The notes under the pieces were generated by a model. That model had not been told where the DNA came from, made no database searches, and saw only the letters and a list, made by a program, of their open reading frames with translations. From Burkholderia thailandensis E264 (lineage in GTDB: Bacteria > Pseudomonadota > Gammaproteobacteria > Burkholderiales > Burkholderiaceae), in assembly GCF_000012365.1 (NCBI RefSeq), contig NC_007650.1, positions 1,240,001 through 1,304,000 on the forward strand: DNA of 64,000 bases. The letters run 5' to 3'. Position numbers and translations under genes: made by a program. Position 1 is the first letter of the stretch. Every line of letters begins with the position of its first letter. Below, piece after piece: positions 11,155 to 20,441 of this stretch.

Positions 11155-11182
11155 TTTTTATTGATCGTTCAATCAATAAAAA
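11155..11182 (-). promoter_or_regulatory. Probable BetI operator, palindrome with 11-bp arms
   Basis: TTTTTATTGAT at 11155-11165 is the exact reverse complement of ATCAATAAAAA at 11172-11182, with the 6-base spacer CGTTCA. It sits in the betI upstream region where the operon promoter must be. The core resembles TetR-family operators. BetI binding is inferred from position. Confidence 0.65.
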
Positions 11183-11338
11183 TAAGGGGTTCGATCGTTG
11201 CCGGCAAGCTTGCGGGGCGGCTGGTCCGGCTTGATGTGCGGCGAATGTGCGGTGTTGTCGACCGTCGGCGCGGCATCGCGACGGCGTGGGGTTAATCCAT
11301 GCTTTCGTAAAGGTTAAGTGAAAGAGTGTTGAGAATGT

Positions 11339-11352
11339 TTAAAACGTTTTAA
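11339..11352. promoter_or_regulatory. Perfect 14-bp palindrome in the betI-rhlA intergenic region
   Basis: TTAAAACGTTTTAA is a perfect dyad within an A+T-rich stretch between the divergent bet and rhl units. The factor that might bind is unknown. It is 760 bases upstream of rhlA and about 230 bases upstream of betI. Confidence 0.35.
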
Positions 11353-11461
11353 TCGTAAATTCCGGCATTGAAAATTCATGTTATGGCGCGCCGGAAATGG
11401 TCGATGGGTATGAGGTTGAATATCCGTTTCGGTGCAAAATCGCCCTCGATTGGATAGTTCG

Positions 11462-11743
11462 ATGGCGGATGAATGTGTGCGTGTGGTGTATCCCGGTGGG
11501 GCGGAATTGGAGATTTGCTGTTTGGGGCGCATATGGCAGGAAGGCGGGGTGGCGGGATTTGCCGTGCCGGGTTCGGCCCGGATCGTTTGTGTGACGGCCG
11601 TCTCGGCCGGCATCCGAGTGATGCGTTCTATATCACAGAAAATATTTCACGGCGATGAATGGGTTAATGCGGGAAGGGTTTTAGAGGGATTTGTTCAATG
11701 TTCGGAAGCGTACATTGATGAGTTTTTCGGGGTGAAATATTAA
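11462..11743 (+). CDS. Possible small hypothetical protein, 93 aa
   Basis: This frame in the low-GC gap before rhlA reads like a protein: MADECVRVVYPGG, an alternating hydrophobic middle (GFAVPGSARIVCVTAVSAGIRV) and a mixed helical end (EAYIDEFFGVKY). Codon use is unlike the neighbouring genes. There is no clear ribosome site in front of the ATG and no family is recognised. It may be a foreign gene or a chance frame. The rest of 11,183-12,102 holds no supported gene and presumably carries the rhlA promoter. Confidence 0.3.
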   Translation: MADECVRVVYPGGAELEICCLGRIWQEGGVAGFAVPGSARIVCVTAVSAGIRVMRSISQKIFHGDEWVNAGRVLEGFVQCSEAYIDEFFGVKY

Positions 11744-12102
11744 AAGTAGTTGAGGAGGTTGTATTCAGCGTATTAGTATTAACACCGCAAAAACGCAAGC
11801 CGCCGCGCGGTGGTCGTGAAAGCGGAATGGCGATGAGAAGCAGTTAATCCTTCAAGAGGCGTCATGAGAGCGAGAGGCGCTGGAGACCACGGGCGGAAGA
11901 CGGCGGGGTGACCGCGTTGTGCCCGGGGGAGCGTATTGTCGGCCGGAGAAGGGGCGAGGCGATGCGCGGTTCCGGCGAGTGGGTAGCCGCTGCGGCGCGC
12001 GTGAGGCAGGGCGGGCAGATCGCGCGGGAGGGCGGCTACGTGGAGGCGTCCATCAAGGGCGCGGGATCAGCTCATTTGCCGAGCAGATGCGGGAGATACG
12101 CC

Positions 12103-13002
12103 ATGCCTATCGAGAAACAGGTGGTAGCGCTGCCGAGCGGACTGAAGGTCCACGTCGAGCGTCATGTGTTCGATCCGGCCTTCGAGACGGTCATCCTCGT
12201 GAACGGCGCGCTGGCGACGACCGCGTCGTTCGGCCAGACGATTCGCTACCTGGGCGAACGCGTGAACGCGGTGTGCTTCGACTTGCCGTACGCGGGCCAG
12301 TCGCGCCAGCACAATCCGGGCGAGTACATTCTGACGAAGGACGACGAGGTGGAGATTCTGCTGCACCTGGCCGAGCGGTTCGAGCCGAGTTTCCTGCTGT
12401 CGGTGTCGTGGGGCGGGGTGGCGTCGCTGTTCGCGCTGGCGCGGGGGTGCGCGAGCGTGCGGCGGGCGGTGATCGCGTCGTTCTCGCCGTTCCTGAACGA
12501 CGCGATGACGGATTACGTGACGCGCGCGCGCGATCACATCGCGGCGGGGGAGAACCTGAAGGCGGCGCAGTTGCTCAACGACACGGTGGGGCGCTACCTG
12601 CCGCGGATCATGAAGCTGTACAACTACCGGTATCTGACGAAGCTGCCGCGCACCGAGCAGGACCAGGTGGCGTTCCACGTCGACCAGATCCTGTCGATGC
12701 GGCCGGAGCAGTACCTGCCGGAATTCCGCCAGATCGGCTGCGCGGTGAAGTTCATCAACGGCGAGCTGGACGAGTACACGACGGCGTCGGACGTGCGGCG
12801 GCTGGCGGCCTACGTGCGGCGCGCGGAGTTCGCGACGATCCGGCAGGCGGGGCACTTCCTGGACCTCGAGGGGCGTCAGCAGCAGGAGCAGCTTCGCGCG
12901 GCGATCCTGGGCTTCTTCGGCGACGAGCGGGCGAGCGCGGCGCGCGACGACGCGCAGGACGAGACGCTCGCGCCGCTCGGTCAGTTGCCGGCGCTGTCGT
13001 AG
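12103..13002 (+). CDS. rhlA: RhlA, 3-(3-hydroxyalkanoyloxy)alkanoate synthase, 299 aa
   Basis: RhlA joins two 3-hydroxyacyl chains drawn from fatty-acid metabolism into the lipid part of rhamnolipids. It is an alpha/beta hydrolase-type protein. The SVSWGG element has Ser102, the same position as in the Pseudomonas enzyme, and DLPYAGQSRQ, ELDEYTTASD and RQAGHFLDLEG follow in the expected order. The ATG at 12103 with GGGAGA just upstream gives a family-length protein, and a longer in-frame extension is not needed. It is the first gene of the cluster, followed after 279 bases by rhlB. In Burkholderia of this group such clusters make long-chain (C14-type) rhamnolipids. Confidence 0.95.
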   Translation: MPIEKQVVALPSGLKVHVERHVFDPAFETVILVNGALATTASFGQTIRYLGERVNAVCFDLPYAGQSRQHNPGEYILTKDDEVEILLHLAERFEPSFLLSVSWGGVASLFALARGCASVRRAVIASFSPFLNDAMTDYVTRARDHIAAGENLKAAQLLNDTVGRYLPRIMKLYNYRYLTKLPRTEQDQVAFHVDQILSMRPEQYLPEFRQIGCAVKFINGELDEYTTASDVRRLAAYVRRAEFATIRQAGHFLDLEGRQQQEQLRAAILGFFGDERASAARDDAQDETLAPLGQLPALS

Positions 13003-13281
13003 CGGCGCGCCGTGGCCGGGCCGCGCGGGCGCGAGGCGCGCGCCGGGCGGTCGAGGCTCCTTCAAACAGGCAGGCGGATGGATGCGGGCCGGATCGGGCT
13101 GCATGACGCGGCGGCGGCGGGGCGCATCGGCATGACGGAAGCGTTCGCGTCACGGGCCCGTTGTTCGGCGGCGGCCCTGGCGGCAGGCGGACGAGCCCCG
13201 GCCGGCGATGGACGATCCGGTTCGAACAGGGCTGCGGCGAACGGTTCCGTCGACTGCCGCGCGGGATGGAATGACGAGGCG

Positions 13282-14559
13282 ATGGCTAAAGTAATCGTGA
13301 CGGCGATCGGGTCGGCGGGCGACGTGCACCCGTTGCTGGGGGTGAGCCGGGCGCTGTCGGCGCGGGGCCACGAGGTGGTGTTCTGCACGCATGCGCCGTT
13401 CGAGGCGGCGGTGCGCGCGAGCGGCTTCGCGTTCGTGCCGGTGGGCACGGCCGAGGACTACGTGCGGGCGATGGCGGACCCGGCGCTGTGGGATCCGCGC
13501 ACGTCGTTCAAGACGCTGTGGCGGGTGATCGCGCCGGTGGTGAGGCCGCACTTCGAGGTGCTGCGCGCGCTGAGCGACGCGGACACGGTGCTGGTGGGCA
13601 CGCTGTGGGCGTTCTCGGCGCGGCTGATGCAGGAGCGCTTCGGCACGCGGTACGTGTCGGTGCAGGTGTCGCCGTCGACGCTGCTGTCGGCGCATGCGCC
13701 GCCGACGCACAAGCGGCTGACGATCCCGAAGGGCCTGCCGCTGGCGGTGAAGGCGGGGCTGATGACGCTGATCGAGCGGCAGGTGCTGGACCGGGTGTGC
13801 GGCCCGGAGCTGAACGCGGCGCGGCAGGCGCTGGGCCTGGCGCCGGCGAAGCGGATCCTGGGCCGGTGGCTGCATTCGACGGACGGGGTGCTGTGCCTGT
13901 TTCCGTCGTGGTTCGCGCCGGCGCAGCCGGACTGGCCGGCGAACCACCTGCAAAGCGGGTTTCCGCTGTTCAACGACGCGGGTCCGGCGCAGGCGGATGC
14001 GGAGCTGGAGGCGTTCGTCGCGTCGGGCGAGGCGCCGGTGGTGTTCACGGCGGGCTCGACGCTGGTGGACGGCCGCACGTATGAGCACGCGGTGACGCAG
14101 GTGCTGCAGGCCACGGGGGTGCGGGGGATTCTGCTCGCGCCGGATGCGCCGGATGCGCCGGCGGCATCGGACGGGGCGGCGCTGCTCAAGCGCCGCTACG
14201 TGCCGCTCGCGGCGTTGCTGCCGCGCTGCCGGGCGCTGGTGCACCACGGGGGGATCGGGACGGCGTCGCTCGCGTACGCGGCGGGGGTGCCGCAGGTGGT
14301 GACGCCGTTCGCGCACGACCAGTTCGACAACGCGCAGCGGGTGGCGGCGAGCGGCTGCGGGGTGCGGCTGGACGCGCCGGTGCGCGGCGAGCCGCTCGCG
14401 CGGGCGCTGGCGCAGGTGCTGGGCGACGCGGCGATGGCGGCGCGCTGCGCGCAGGTGCGCGCGCGGATGGCGGCGGAGCCGAACGGCTGCGACGCGGCGG
14501 CGCGCTTCATCGAGCGCTTCGCGCCGGGCGTCGCGGCGCGGCGGGCGCAGCCGGCATGA
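13282..14559 (+). CDS. rhlB: Rhamnosyltransferase 1 (RhlB), 425 aa
   Basis: This GT1-type glycosyltransferase adds rhamnose from dTDP-L-rhamnose to the RhlA product, giving mono-rhamnolipid. The N-terminal GSAGDVHPLLGVSRALSARGHEV segment and the C-terminal donor-binding block (LVHHGGIGTASLAYAAGVPQVVTPFAHDQFDNA) are diagnostic of the family. The ATG at 13282 follows GACGAGG. The frame is open upstream but that part is not protein-like. The last codons overlap the next start as ATGA, so translation of the exporter gene is coupled. A short GCGCCGGAT duplication near residue 295 is the only irregularity. Confidence 0.95.
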   Translation: MAKVIVTAIGSAGDVHPLLGVSRALSARGHEVVFCTHAPFEAAVRASGFAFVPVGTAEDYVRAMADPALWDPRTSFKTLWRVIAPVVRPHFEVLRALSDADTVLVGTLWAFSARLMQERFGTRYVSVQVSPSTLLSAHAPPTHKRLTIPKGLPLAVKAGLMTLIERQVLDRVCGPELNAARQALGLAPAKRILGRWLHSTDGVLCLFPSWFAPAQPDWPANHLQSGFPLFNDAGPAQADAELEAFVASGEAPVVFTAGSTLVDGRTYEHAVTQVLQATGVRGILLAPDAPDAPAASDGAALLKRRYVPLAALLPRCRALVHHGGIGTASLAYAAGVPQVVTPFAHDQFDNAQRVAASGCGVRLDAPVRGEPLARALAQVLGDAAMAARCAQVRARMAAEPNGCDAAARFIERFAPGVAARRAQPA

Positions 14560-16127
14560 GCGCGCAGGCGATGTCGGCGGATCAGGCGGGCGTTGCGCCG
14601 CCGGCGGCCGCCCCGCTGCGCGGCGCGAAGCTCGCGCTGCTGACGTTCGCGCTGTCGCTCGCGACGTTCATCGAAGTGCTGGATTCGACGGTGGCGAACG
14701 TGGCGGTGCCGGCGATCTCGGGCAGCCTCGGGGTGTCGAACAGCCAGGGCACGTGGGTGATCAGCTCGTACTCGGTGGCCGCGGCGATCGCGGTGCCGCT
14801 GACGGGGTGGCTTGCGCGGCGCGTGGGCGAGCTGAGGCTGTTCGTGGCGTCGGTGATCCTGTTCACGCTGACGTCGCTGCTGTGCGGGCTCGCGCGGGAC
14901 CTGGAGGTGCTGGTTGCGTGCCGGGCGCTGCAGGGGCTGTTCTCGGGGCCGATGGTGCCGCTGTCGCAGACGATCCTGATGCGCGCGTTCCCGCCGGCGC
15001 GGCGCACGCTGGCGCTGGCGCTGTGGGGGATGACGGTGCTGCTCGCGCCGATCTTCGGGCCGGTGGTGGGCGGCTGGCTGATCGACAACTTCTCGTGGCC
15101 GTGGATCTTCCTGATCAACCTGCCGATCGGGCTGTTCTCGTTCGCGGTGTGCACGCTGATGCTGCGCCCGCAGGCGCAGCGCGGCGAGGCGAGCCCGATC
15201 GACGCGCCGGGGATCGTGCTGCTGGTGATCGGGGTGGGCTCGCTGCAGGCGATGCTGGACCTGGGGCACGACCGGGGCTGGTTCGATTCGCCGCTGATCA
15301 CGGCGCTGGCGATCGCGGCGGGGGTGTCGCTCGTGTCGCTGCTGATCTGGGAGCTGGGCGAGGCGCATCCGGTGGTGGATCTGAGCCTGTTCCGGGAGCG
15401 GACCTTCACGTTCTGCGTGGTGATCATCTCGCTGGGGATGATGAGCTTCTCGGTGGTGGGGGTGGTGTTTCCGCTGTGGCTGCAGGCGGTGATGGGATAC
15501 ACGGCGTACCAGGCGGGGCTGGCGACGGCGTCGATGGGGGTGCTGGCGCTGGTGTTCTCGATCCTGGTGGGGCTGTACGCGAGCCGGGTGGACGCGCGGG
15601 TGCTGGTGACGTTCGGGTTCGGGGTGTTTGCGGCGGTGATGTGGTGGAGCACGCACTTCACGCTGTCGATGACGTTCGCGCAGGTGGTGACGCCGCGGCT
15701 GATTCAGGGGATGGGGCTGCCGTGCTTCTTCATACCGCTGACGGCGGCGACGCTGTCGCGGGTGCCGGACGAGAAGCTGGCGGCGGCGTCGAGCCTGTCG
15801 AACTTCCTGCGGACGCTGTCGGCGGCGTTCGGCACGGCGCTGAGCGTGACGTGGTGGGACAACCGGGCGACGTACCACTACGCGGTGGTGTCGCAATCGG
15901 TGACGCGCGCCTCGGAGAACACGCAGCGGTACGTGGACGCGCTGCACGCGATGGGGCTGCACGGCGCGCGGGAGCTGAGCTCGCTGCACCAGGTGGTGCG
16001 GCAGCAGGCGTACATGATGGCGACGAACGACATGTTCTACATGGCGAGCGCGACGTGCCTGCTGCTGGCGGGGCTGATGTGGCTGACGCGGCCGAAGCGG
16101 GGCGCGGCGGCGGCGCTCGGGCACTGA
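14556..16127 (+). CDS. DHA2-family MFS exporter of the rhl cluster, 523 aa
   Basis: An EmrB/QacA-type drug:H+ antiporter with about 14 membrane helices. The first helix carries FIEVLDSTVANVAVPAISG, motif A follows as LARRVGE, and the family motif C-like segment is seen in GMTVLLAPIFGPVVGGWLID. The start overlaps the rhlB stop by four bases. With the outer-membrane factor and the EmrA-like adaptor encoded downstream it can form a tripartite pump across both membranes. The position inside the rhamnolipid operon strongly suggests that it exports rhamnolipid or its precursor, although that is inference from context. Confidence 0.9.
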   Translation: MSAQAMSADQAGVAPPAAAPLRGAKLALLTFALSLATFIEVLDSTVANVAVPAISGSLGVSNSQGTWVISSYSVAAAIAVPLTGWLARRVGELRLFVASVILFTLTSLLCGLARDLEVLVACRALQGLFSGPMVPLSQTILMRAFPPARRTLALALWGMTVLLAPIFGPVVGGWLIDNFSWPWIFLINLPIGLFSFAVCTLMLRPQAQRGEASPIDAPGIVLLVIGVGSLQAMLDLGHDRGWFDSPLITALAIAAGVSLVSLLIWELGEAHPVVDLSLFRERTFTFCVVIISLGMMSFSVVGVVFPLWLQAVMGYTAYQAGLATASMGVLALVFSILVGLYASRVDARVLVTFGFGVFAAVMWWSTHFTLSMTFAQVVTPRLIQGMGLPCFFIPLTAATLSRVPDEKLAAASSLSNFLRTLSAAFGTALSVTWWDNRATYHYAVVSQSVTRASENTQRYVDALHAMGLHGARELSSLHQVVRQQAYMMATNDMFYMASATCLLLAGLMWLTRPKRGAAAALGH

Positions 16128-16259
16128 GGCGAGGCATGTCGCGCCCCGCATGACGAAGGCGAAGGAGAAGGGCGATGCGCCGAAGTCCTGGGGACGCGGC
16201 GCGTCGATGCGGCAACGAAGCGGGCATTTCGGCATTCCGAACCACCAAAGGGAAGAGCG

Positions 16260-17225
16260 ATGACGATCCTGGGGGCGCTGGTGATTCTGTACGACCCGAC
16301 GGACGAGCAGTTGTCGGGGCTGGAGGCGCTCGCGCGCGACAGCGACGCGCTCGTGGTCGTGGACAACACGCCGCACGAGCACGCGGCGGCGCGCGAGCGG
16401 GTGCGTGCGCTGTCGGCGCGGACGAACACGGTGTGGCGACACCACGGCAACCGGGGCGGGGTCGCGGGCGGGTACAACGCGGGGCTGTCGGTGCTGTTCG
16501 CGCAGGGCGTCGAGGCGGTCGCGCTGTTCGACCAGGACTCGACGGTGCCGGCCGGGTACTTCGAGCGGATGCGCGAGGCGTGCGCGCAACTGGGTGAGCA
16601 ACCGGGCGCGCACGCGGGCGCGTTCATCGCGGGCCCGCGGATCTACGACGCGAACGAGCAGCGCTTCCTGCCGGAGCTGATGACGAGCGGGGTGACGGTG
16701 CGCCGCGTGCGGGTGGAGGGCGAGACGGCGCCGCAGCGCTGCGCGTTCCTGATCTCGTCGGGCAGCGTGATTTCGCGGGCCGCGTACGCGCGGCTCGGTC
16801 GATTCGACGAGGCGCTGTTCATCGATCACGTCGACACCGAGTATTGCCTGCGCGCGCTCGCGCACAACGTGCCGCTGTACGTGGTGCCGCCGCTCGTGCT
16901 GACGCACCGGATCGGCGCGCGGCGCCGGCACAAGGTGGGGCCGTTCGAGCTGACGGCGATGCATCACGGGTGGTTGCGCCGATACTACGGCGCGCGCAAC
17001 GCGATGCAACTGGGGCTGCAGTACGGCTTGCGGTTTCCGGTGGCGCTGGTGCCGAATCTGCTGACGATATGGCAGGTGATCCAGGTGGTGCTGTGCGAGC
17101 GGGAGAAGGGCGCGAAGCTGCGCGGGATCGCGCTGGGCGTGCTCGACGGCCTGTTCGGGCGGCTGGGATCGTTCGACGATGCGCGCGCGGGCGCGGCGGC
17201 GCGCGAGCCGGTGCGGCAGGAATGA
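16260..17225 (+). CDS. rhlC: Rhamnosyltransferase 2 (RhlC), 321 aa
   Basis: A GT2-family glycosyltransferase that adds the second rhamnose to make di-rhamnolipid. The donor-binding start is LGALVILYDPT, followed by VVDNTPHE. The acidic motif FDQDSTVP and the acceptor-side FIDHVDTEYCLRA come in the order expected for RhlC and related rhamnosyltransferases. Length (321) is close to the Pseudomonas enzyme. The ATG at 16260 has GGGAAGAG upstream. It lies 132 bases after the MFS gene and 52 before the outer-membrane factor, all on one strand. Confidence 0.93.
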   Translation: MTILGALVILYDPTDEQLSGLEALARDSDALVVVDNTPHEHAAARERVRALSARTNTVWRHHGNRGGVAGGYNAGLSVLFAQGVEAVALFDQDSTVPAGYFERMREACAQLGEQPGAHAGAFIAGPRIYDANEQRFLPELMTSGVTVRRVRVEGETAPQRCAFLISSGSVISRAAYARLGRFDEALFIDHVDTEYCLRALAHNVPLYVVPPLVLTHRIGARRRHKVGPFELTAMHHGWLRRYYGARNAMQLGLQYGLRFPVALVPNLLTIWQVIQVVLCEREKGAKLRGIALGVLDGLFGRLGSFDDARAGAAAREPVRQE

Positions 17226-17277
17226 ACGGAACGGGCCGCGGCGGGATACCGGAAAGCAAGAAGGACGCATCATACGA

Positions 17278-18840
17278 ATGACGCAGACAGCAACGCAAGC
17301 AGCCACTCGCGCGATGATCGCGACAGGAAGCCGCGCGGCGCGCCGGCTCGCGGCAGCCGCGCTCGCGTGGGCGCTCGCCGGCTGCGTGCCGTCGGGCTTC
17401 GAGCCGGCGCTCGCGCCGCGCACGCCGGGCGACGACGCGCTCGCGCACACGGCGGGGGGCGCCGCGCACGGCGCATGGCCGAGCCCCGACTGGGTCCGGC
17501 AGCTCGGCGATCCGCAACTCGACGCGCTCGTCGACGAGGCGCTGCGGCAGAACCCGACGCTGCAGGCCGCGCAGGCGCGCATCGGCGTCGCGCAGTCGCA
17601 GCTGCAGCAGTTCGAATCGCTGACGGGGCTCACCGCGACGGCGGGCGCGTCGCTCTCCAAGGCGCACGTGCCGCGCTCGGGCGGCACCATCAATACGACG
17701 TTCAACGGCTTGCCGGTGTCGGTGCCGCTCGTCGGCGAATCGGTGGTGTCGTCGTCGTCGCTGTTCGTCGGGCTGAACTATCAGCTGGACCTGTGGGGCA
17801 AGAACGCGGCGGCCACGCGCGGGCTGCTGTCGATGCGCGATGCGGCGCGCGTGGAGGCCGAGCAGGCGCGGCTCGCGCTGTCGGTGGCGATCGTGACGCT
17901 GTACGGCGAGCTGGACCGCGCGTATGCGCTGCGCGAGCTGCTGCAGCAGAAGCGCCGCGCGAGCGAGCAGGTGGAGACGGTGCTGCGCGAGCGCGCGGCG
18001 CGCGGGATCGACAACGGCTACGATGCGGACGACGCGGCGCTCAAGCGGGGCAAGCTGCTCGAGCAGCTCGCGCTGACCGACGAGCAGATCCAGTTGCAGA
18101 AGCTGCAACTGGGGGTGCTGAGCGGGCGGGGGCCGGAGCGCGGGCTGTCGCTCGCGCGGCCGAAGCTCGCGCCGCTCGCGGACGCGCCGCTGCCGGCGCG
18201 GCTGCCGGCCGGGCTGCTGGGGCGGCGGCCGGACATCGTCGCGGCGCGGCTGCGGGTGGAGGCGGCGTACGCGGCGATCGACGGCACGCGCGCGTCGTTC
18301 TACCCGGACGTGAACCTGGCGGCGCTGGGCGGGCTGTTCGCGCTCACGCCGGCGTCGCTGTTCAAGCACGATGCGCTGGGGGGCTCGATCGGTCCGGCGC
18401 TGTCGCTGCCGATCTTCGATCGCGGCCGGCTGAAGGCGAAGCTGGGGGGCGACGTGGCGAACGCGGACGTGGCGCTGGCGCTGTACAACCAGACGGTGGA
18501 TGCGGCGCTGGGCGAGGTGGCGCGGCAGTTGACGTCGCTGTCGACGGTGGATGCGCTGCTCGAGGCGCAGCAGCAGGCGGTGCGCTCGGCGCAGCGGATG
18601 GTGGCGCTGGCGCAGGACCGGCACCGGCGGGGGATGGGGATGCGCAAGGACGTGAACGTGGCGAAGCTGACGCTGCTGGACGAGCGTGCGCACGTGATCG
18701 AGCTGCAGGCGCGGCGGCGGACGCTGCGGGTGGGGCTGATCGGGGCGCTGGGCGGCGGCTTCGACGCGCGGCCGGCGGGCGGCGCGCCGCTCGCGCAGGG
18801 CAAGCCGTTCGCGGCGGCGAGCGACAGGCCGCCCGATTGA
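17278..18840 (+). CDS. NodT/OprM-type outer-membrane efflux lipoprotein, 520 aa
   Basis: A TolC-fold outer-membrane factor. After a signal sequence the lipobox is LAGC followed by VPSGFEPA, so the protein is probably lipid-anchored. Two internally related halves follow, each with the long helical-barrel pattern (ALRQNPTLQAAQARIGVAQSQLQQF in the first, LRVEAAYAAIDGTRASFYPDVNL in the second). GRRPDIVAARLRVE is the family signature. The ATG at 17278 has AAGGACG before it. It supplies the outer-membrane channel for the pump of this cluster. Confidence 0.92.
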   Translation: MTQTATQAATRAMIATGSRAARRLAAAALAWALAGCVPSGFEPALAPRTPGDDALAHTAGGAAHGAWPSPDWVRQLGDPQLDALVDEALRQNPTLQAAQARIGVAQSQLQQFESLTGLTATAGASLSKAHVPRSGGTINTTFNGLPVSVPLVGESVVSSSSLFVGLNYQLDLWGKNAAATRGLLSMRDAARVEAEQARLALSVAIVTLYGELDRAYALRELLQQKRRASEQVETVLRERAARGIDNGYDADDAALKRGKLLEQLALTDEQIQLQKLQLGVLSGRGPERGLSLARPKLAPLADAPLPARLPAGLLGRRPDIVAARLRVEAAYAAIDGTRASFYPDVNLAALGGLFALTPASLFKHDALGGSIGPALSLPIFDRGRLKAKLGGDVANADVALALYNQTVDAALGEVARQLTSLSTVDALLEAQQQAVRSAQRMVALAQDRHRRGMGMRKDVNVAKLTLLDERAHVIELQARRRTLRVGLIGALGGGFDARPAGGAPLAQGKPFAAASDRPPD

Positions 18841-18908
18841 GCGGCACGCACGCATGCGGCCCGAAGCCACCGACACCCGAAGACACCGACACCAACGCCA
18901 CCTTCACC

Positions 18909-20303
18909 GTGTACACGAGCGATTCAACCGACACCGCCCCCGAGCATCGAAGCCCGTCGGGCCGATCCGCGACGGCTTGCGGGCCGGCCCGGCCGTTGCC
19001 GGCCGGCGCCACCGACATCACGCACGCGAAGACCTTGAACGATACCGCCACCGATACCCCGCGCGCGAAGGCGCCCACCGATCCGGCCGCCCTCGACGGC
19101 GCGCACGCGCAGCCCGTGCCGGCGCACGAGCGCGGATCGCCTCCGCCGCCGGAAGCCGCGGCGACGCTCGCCGCGCGCCGCGCGACGCGCCGCCGGCGCT
19201 TCGCGCTGTTCTTCGGGCTGCTGGCGCTGGCCGCGCTGGCCGCGGGGCTCTACTGGTTCGTCGCCGGGCGCTTCAGCGAGGAGACGGACGACGCGTACGT
19301 GGCCGGCAACGTGGTGCAGATCGCCGCGCAGATCCAGGGGACGGTGACCGACGTGCTGGTGGCGGACACGCAGCAGGTGAAGGCGGGGCAGGCGCTGGTG
19401 AAGCTCGACGACGCGGACGCGTCGGCGGCGTTCGCGCAGGCGCGGGCGCAGCTCGCGCAGGCGGTGCGGCAGGTGGCGAACACGCGGCTCTCGATGGGGA
19501 TGTACGAGGAGACGGTGAAGGCGCGCGAGGCGGACCTGAAGCTTGCGCAGCAGGCGTATCGGGCGCGAGCGGGGGCCTCGGTGGAGGTGGTCGCGCCGGA
19601 GGAACTGGCGCGGGCGAAGTCGTCGCTGGCGAACGCGCAGGCGGCGCTGGCGGGGGCGCAGGCGCAGCTGGAGGCGGCGCGCGCGCTGGGCAGCGAGCGG
19701 CCGGTCGAGCAGAACCCGGCGGTGCAGCAGGCGGCCGCGCAGTTCAAGCTGGCGTACCGGAACCTGAGGCGCACGACGATCGTGTCGCCGGTGGACGGCA
19801 CGGTCGGTCAGCGGTCGGTGCAGATCGGTCAGCAGGTGGGGCCGGGGGTGCCGCTGATGTCGGTGGTGCAGTTGCGGCAGGTGTGGGTGGAGGCGAACTT
19901 CAAGGAAGGGCAGATCCGGCACATGCGGGTGGGCCAGCCGGTGCGGCTCGAATCGGACCTGTACGGCGCGCGGGTGACGTACCACGGCCGGGTGGAGGGG
20001 GTCTCGGCGGGCACGGGCAGCGCGTTCTCGATGCTGCCGTCGCAGAACGCGGCGGGGAACTGGATCAAGGTGGTGCAGCGCCTGCCGGTGGTGATCTCGC
20101 TGGAGCCGTCGGAGCTGGCGGCGCACCCGCTGCGGGTGGGGCTGTCGATGCGCGCGACGGTGGAGACGAAGGTGCGTGGCGGCCGCCTGCTCGACGGCGA
20201 CGCGCCGCTGCCGGGGCTGCGCACGCGGGTGCACGAAGCGCAGGCGGGCGAGGCCGAGGCCGCGGCTTCGGCAGTGATTCGGGAGAATGACGGCCGCAGG
20301 TGA
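18909..20303 (+). CDS. EmrA-like membrane fusion protein, ~464 aa (start uncertain)
   Basis: The periplasmic adaptor of an EmrAB-TolC-like pump: a basic cytoplasmic leader, one membrane helix (FALFFGLLALAALAAGLYWFVAG), then the first half-motif TDDAYVAGNVVQIAAQIQGTV, a coiled-coil hairpin rich in Ala/Gln, and the closing barrel with IVSPVDGTVGQRSVQIGQQV and VWVEANFKEGQIRHMRVGQPV. There is no ATG before the helix in this frame. GTG at 18909 is chosen as the first reasonable start and GTG at 19116 is the alternative. The ~80-residue leader is unusually long and low-complexity. It is the last gene of the rhl cluster. Confidence 0.85.
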   Translation: MYTSDSTDTAPEHRSPSGRSATACGPARPLPAGATDITHAKTLNDTATDTPRAKAPTDPAALDGAHAQPVPAHERGSPPPPEAAATLAARRATRRRRFALFFGLLALAALAAGLYWFVAGRFSEETDDAYVAGNVVQIAAQIQGTVTDVLVADTQQVKAGQALVKLDDADASAAFAQARAQLAQAVRQVANTRLSMGMYEETVKAREADLKLAQQAYRARAGASVEVVAPEELARAKSSLANAQAALAGAQAQLEAARALGSERPVEQNPAVQQAAAQFKLAYRNLRRTTIVSPVDGTVGQRSVQIGQQVGPGVPLMSVVQLRQVWVEANFKEGQIRHMRVGQPVRLESDLYGARVTYHGRVEGVSAGTGSAFSMLPSQNAAGNWIKVVQRLPVVISLEPSELAAHPLRVGLSMRATVETKVRGGRLLDGDAPLPGLRTRVHEAQAGEAEAAASAVIRENDGRR

Positions 20304-20441
20304 CGGGCGGTTGCGGGATCGCGACAGAGAGGCCGATGGGGCGTGAGGCGGCGGTCATCTCGCGTTGGTTGCGTCGTCCGGTTTACCGGCTTCCGACGTG
20401 GCGGCGATCACGTCGATCAGCGCCACGAAGGAGCGGCAACG

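Noticed and set aside
14196..18876. Very long minus-strand frames across the rhl cluster (up to about 1,170 codons).
   Set aside because: They are Arg/His/Gln-rich mirror frames of rhlB, the MFS gene, rhlC and the outer-membrane gene, caused by high GC content.
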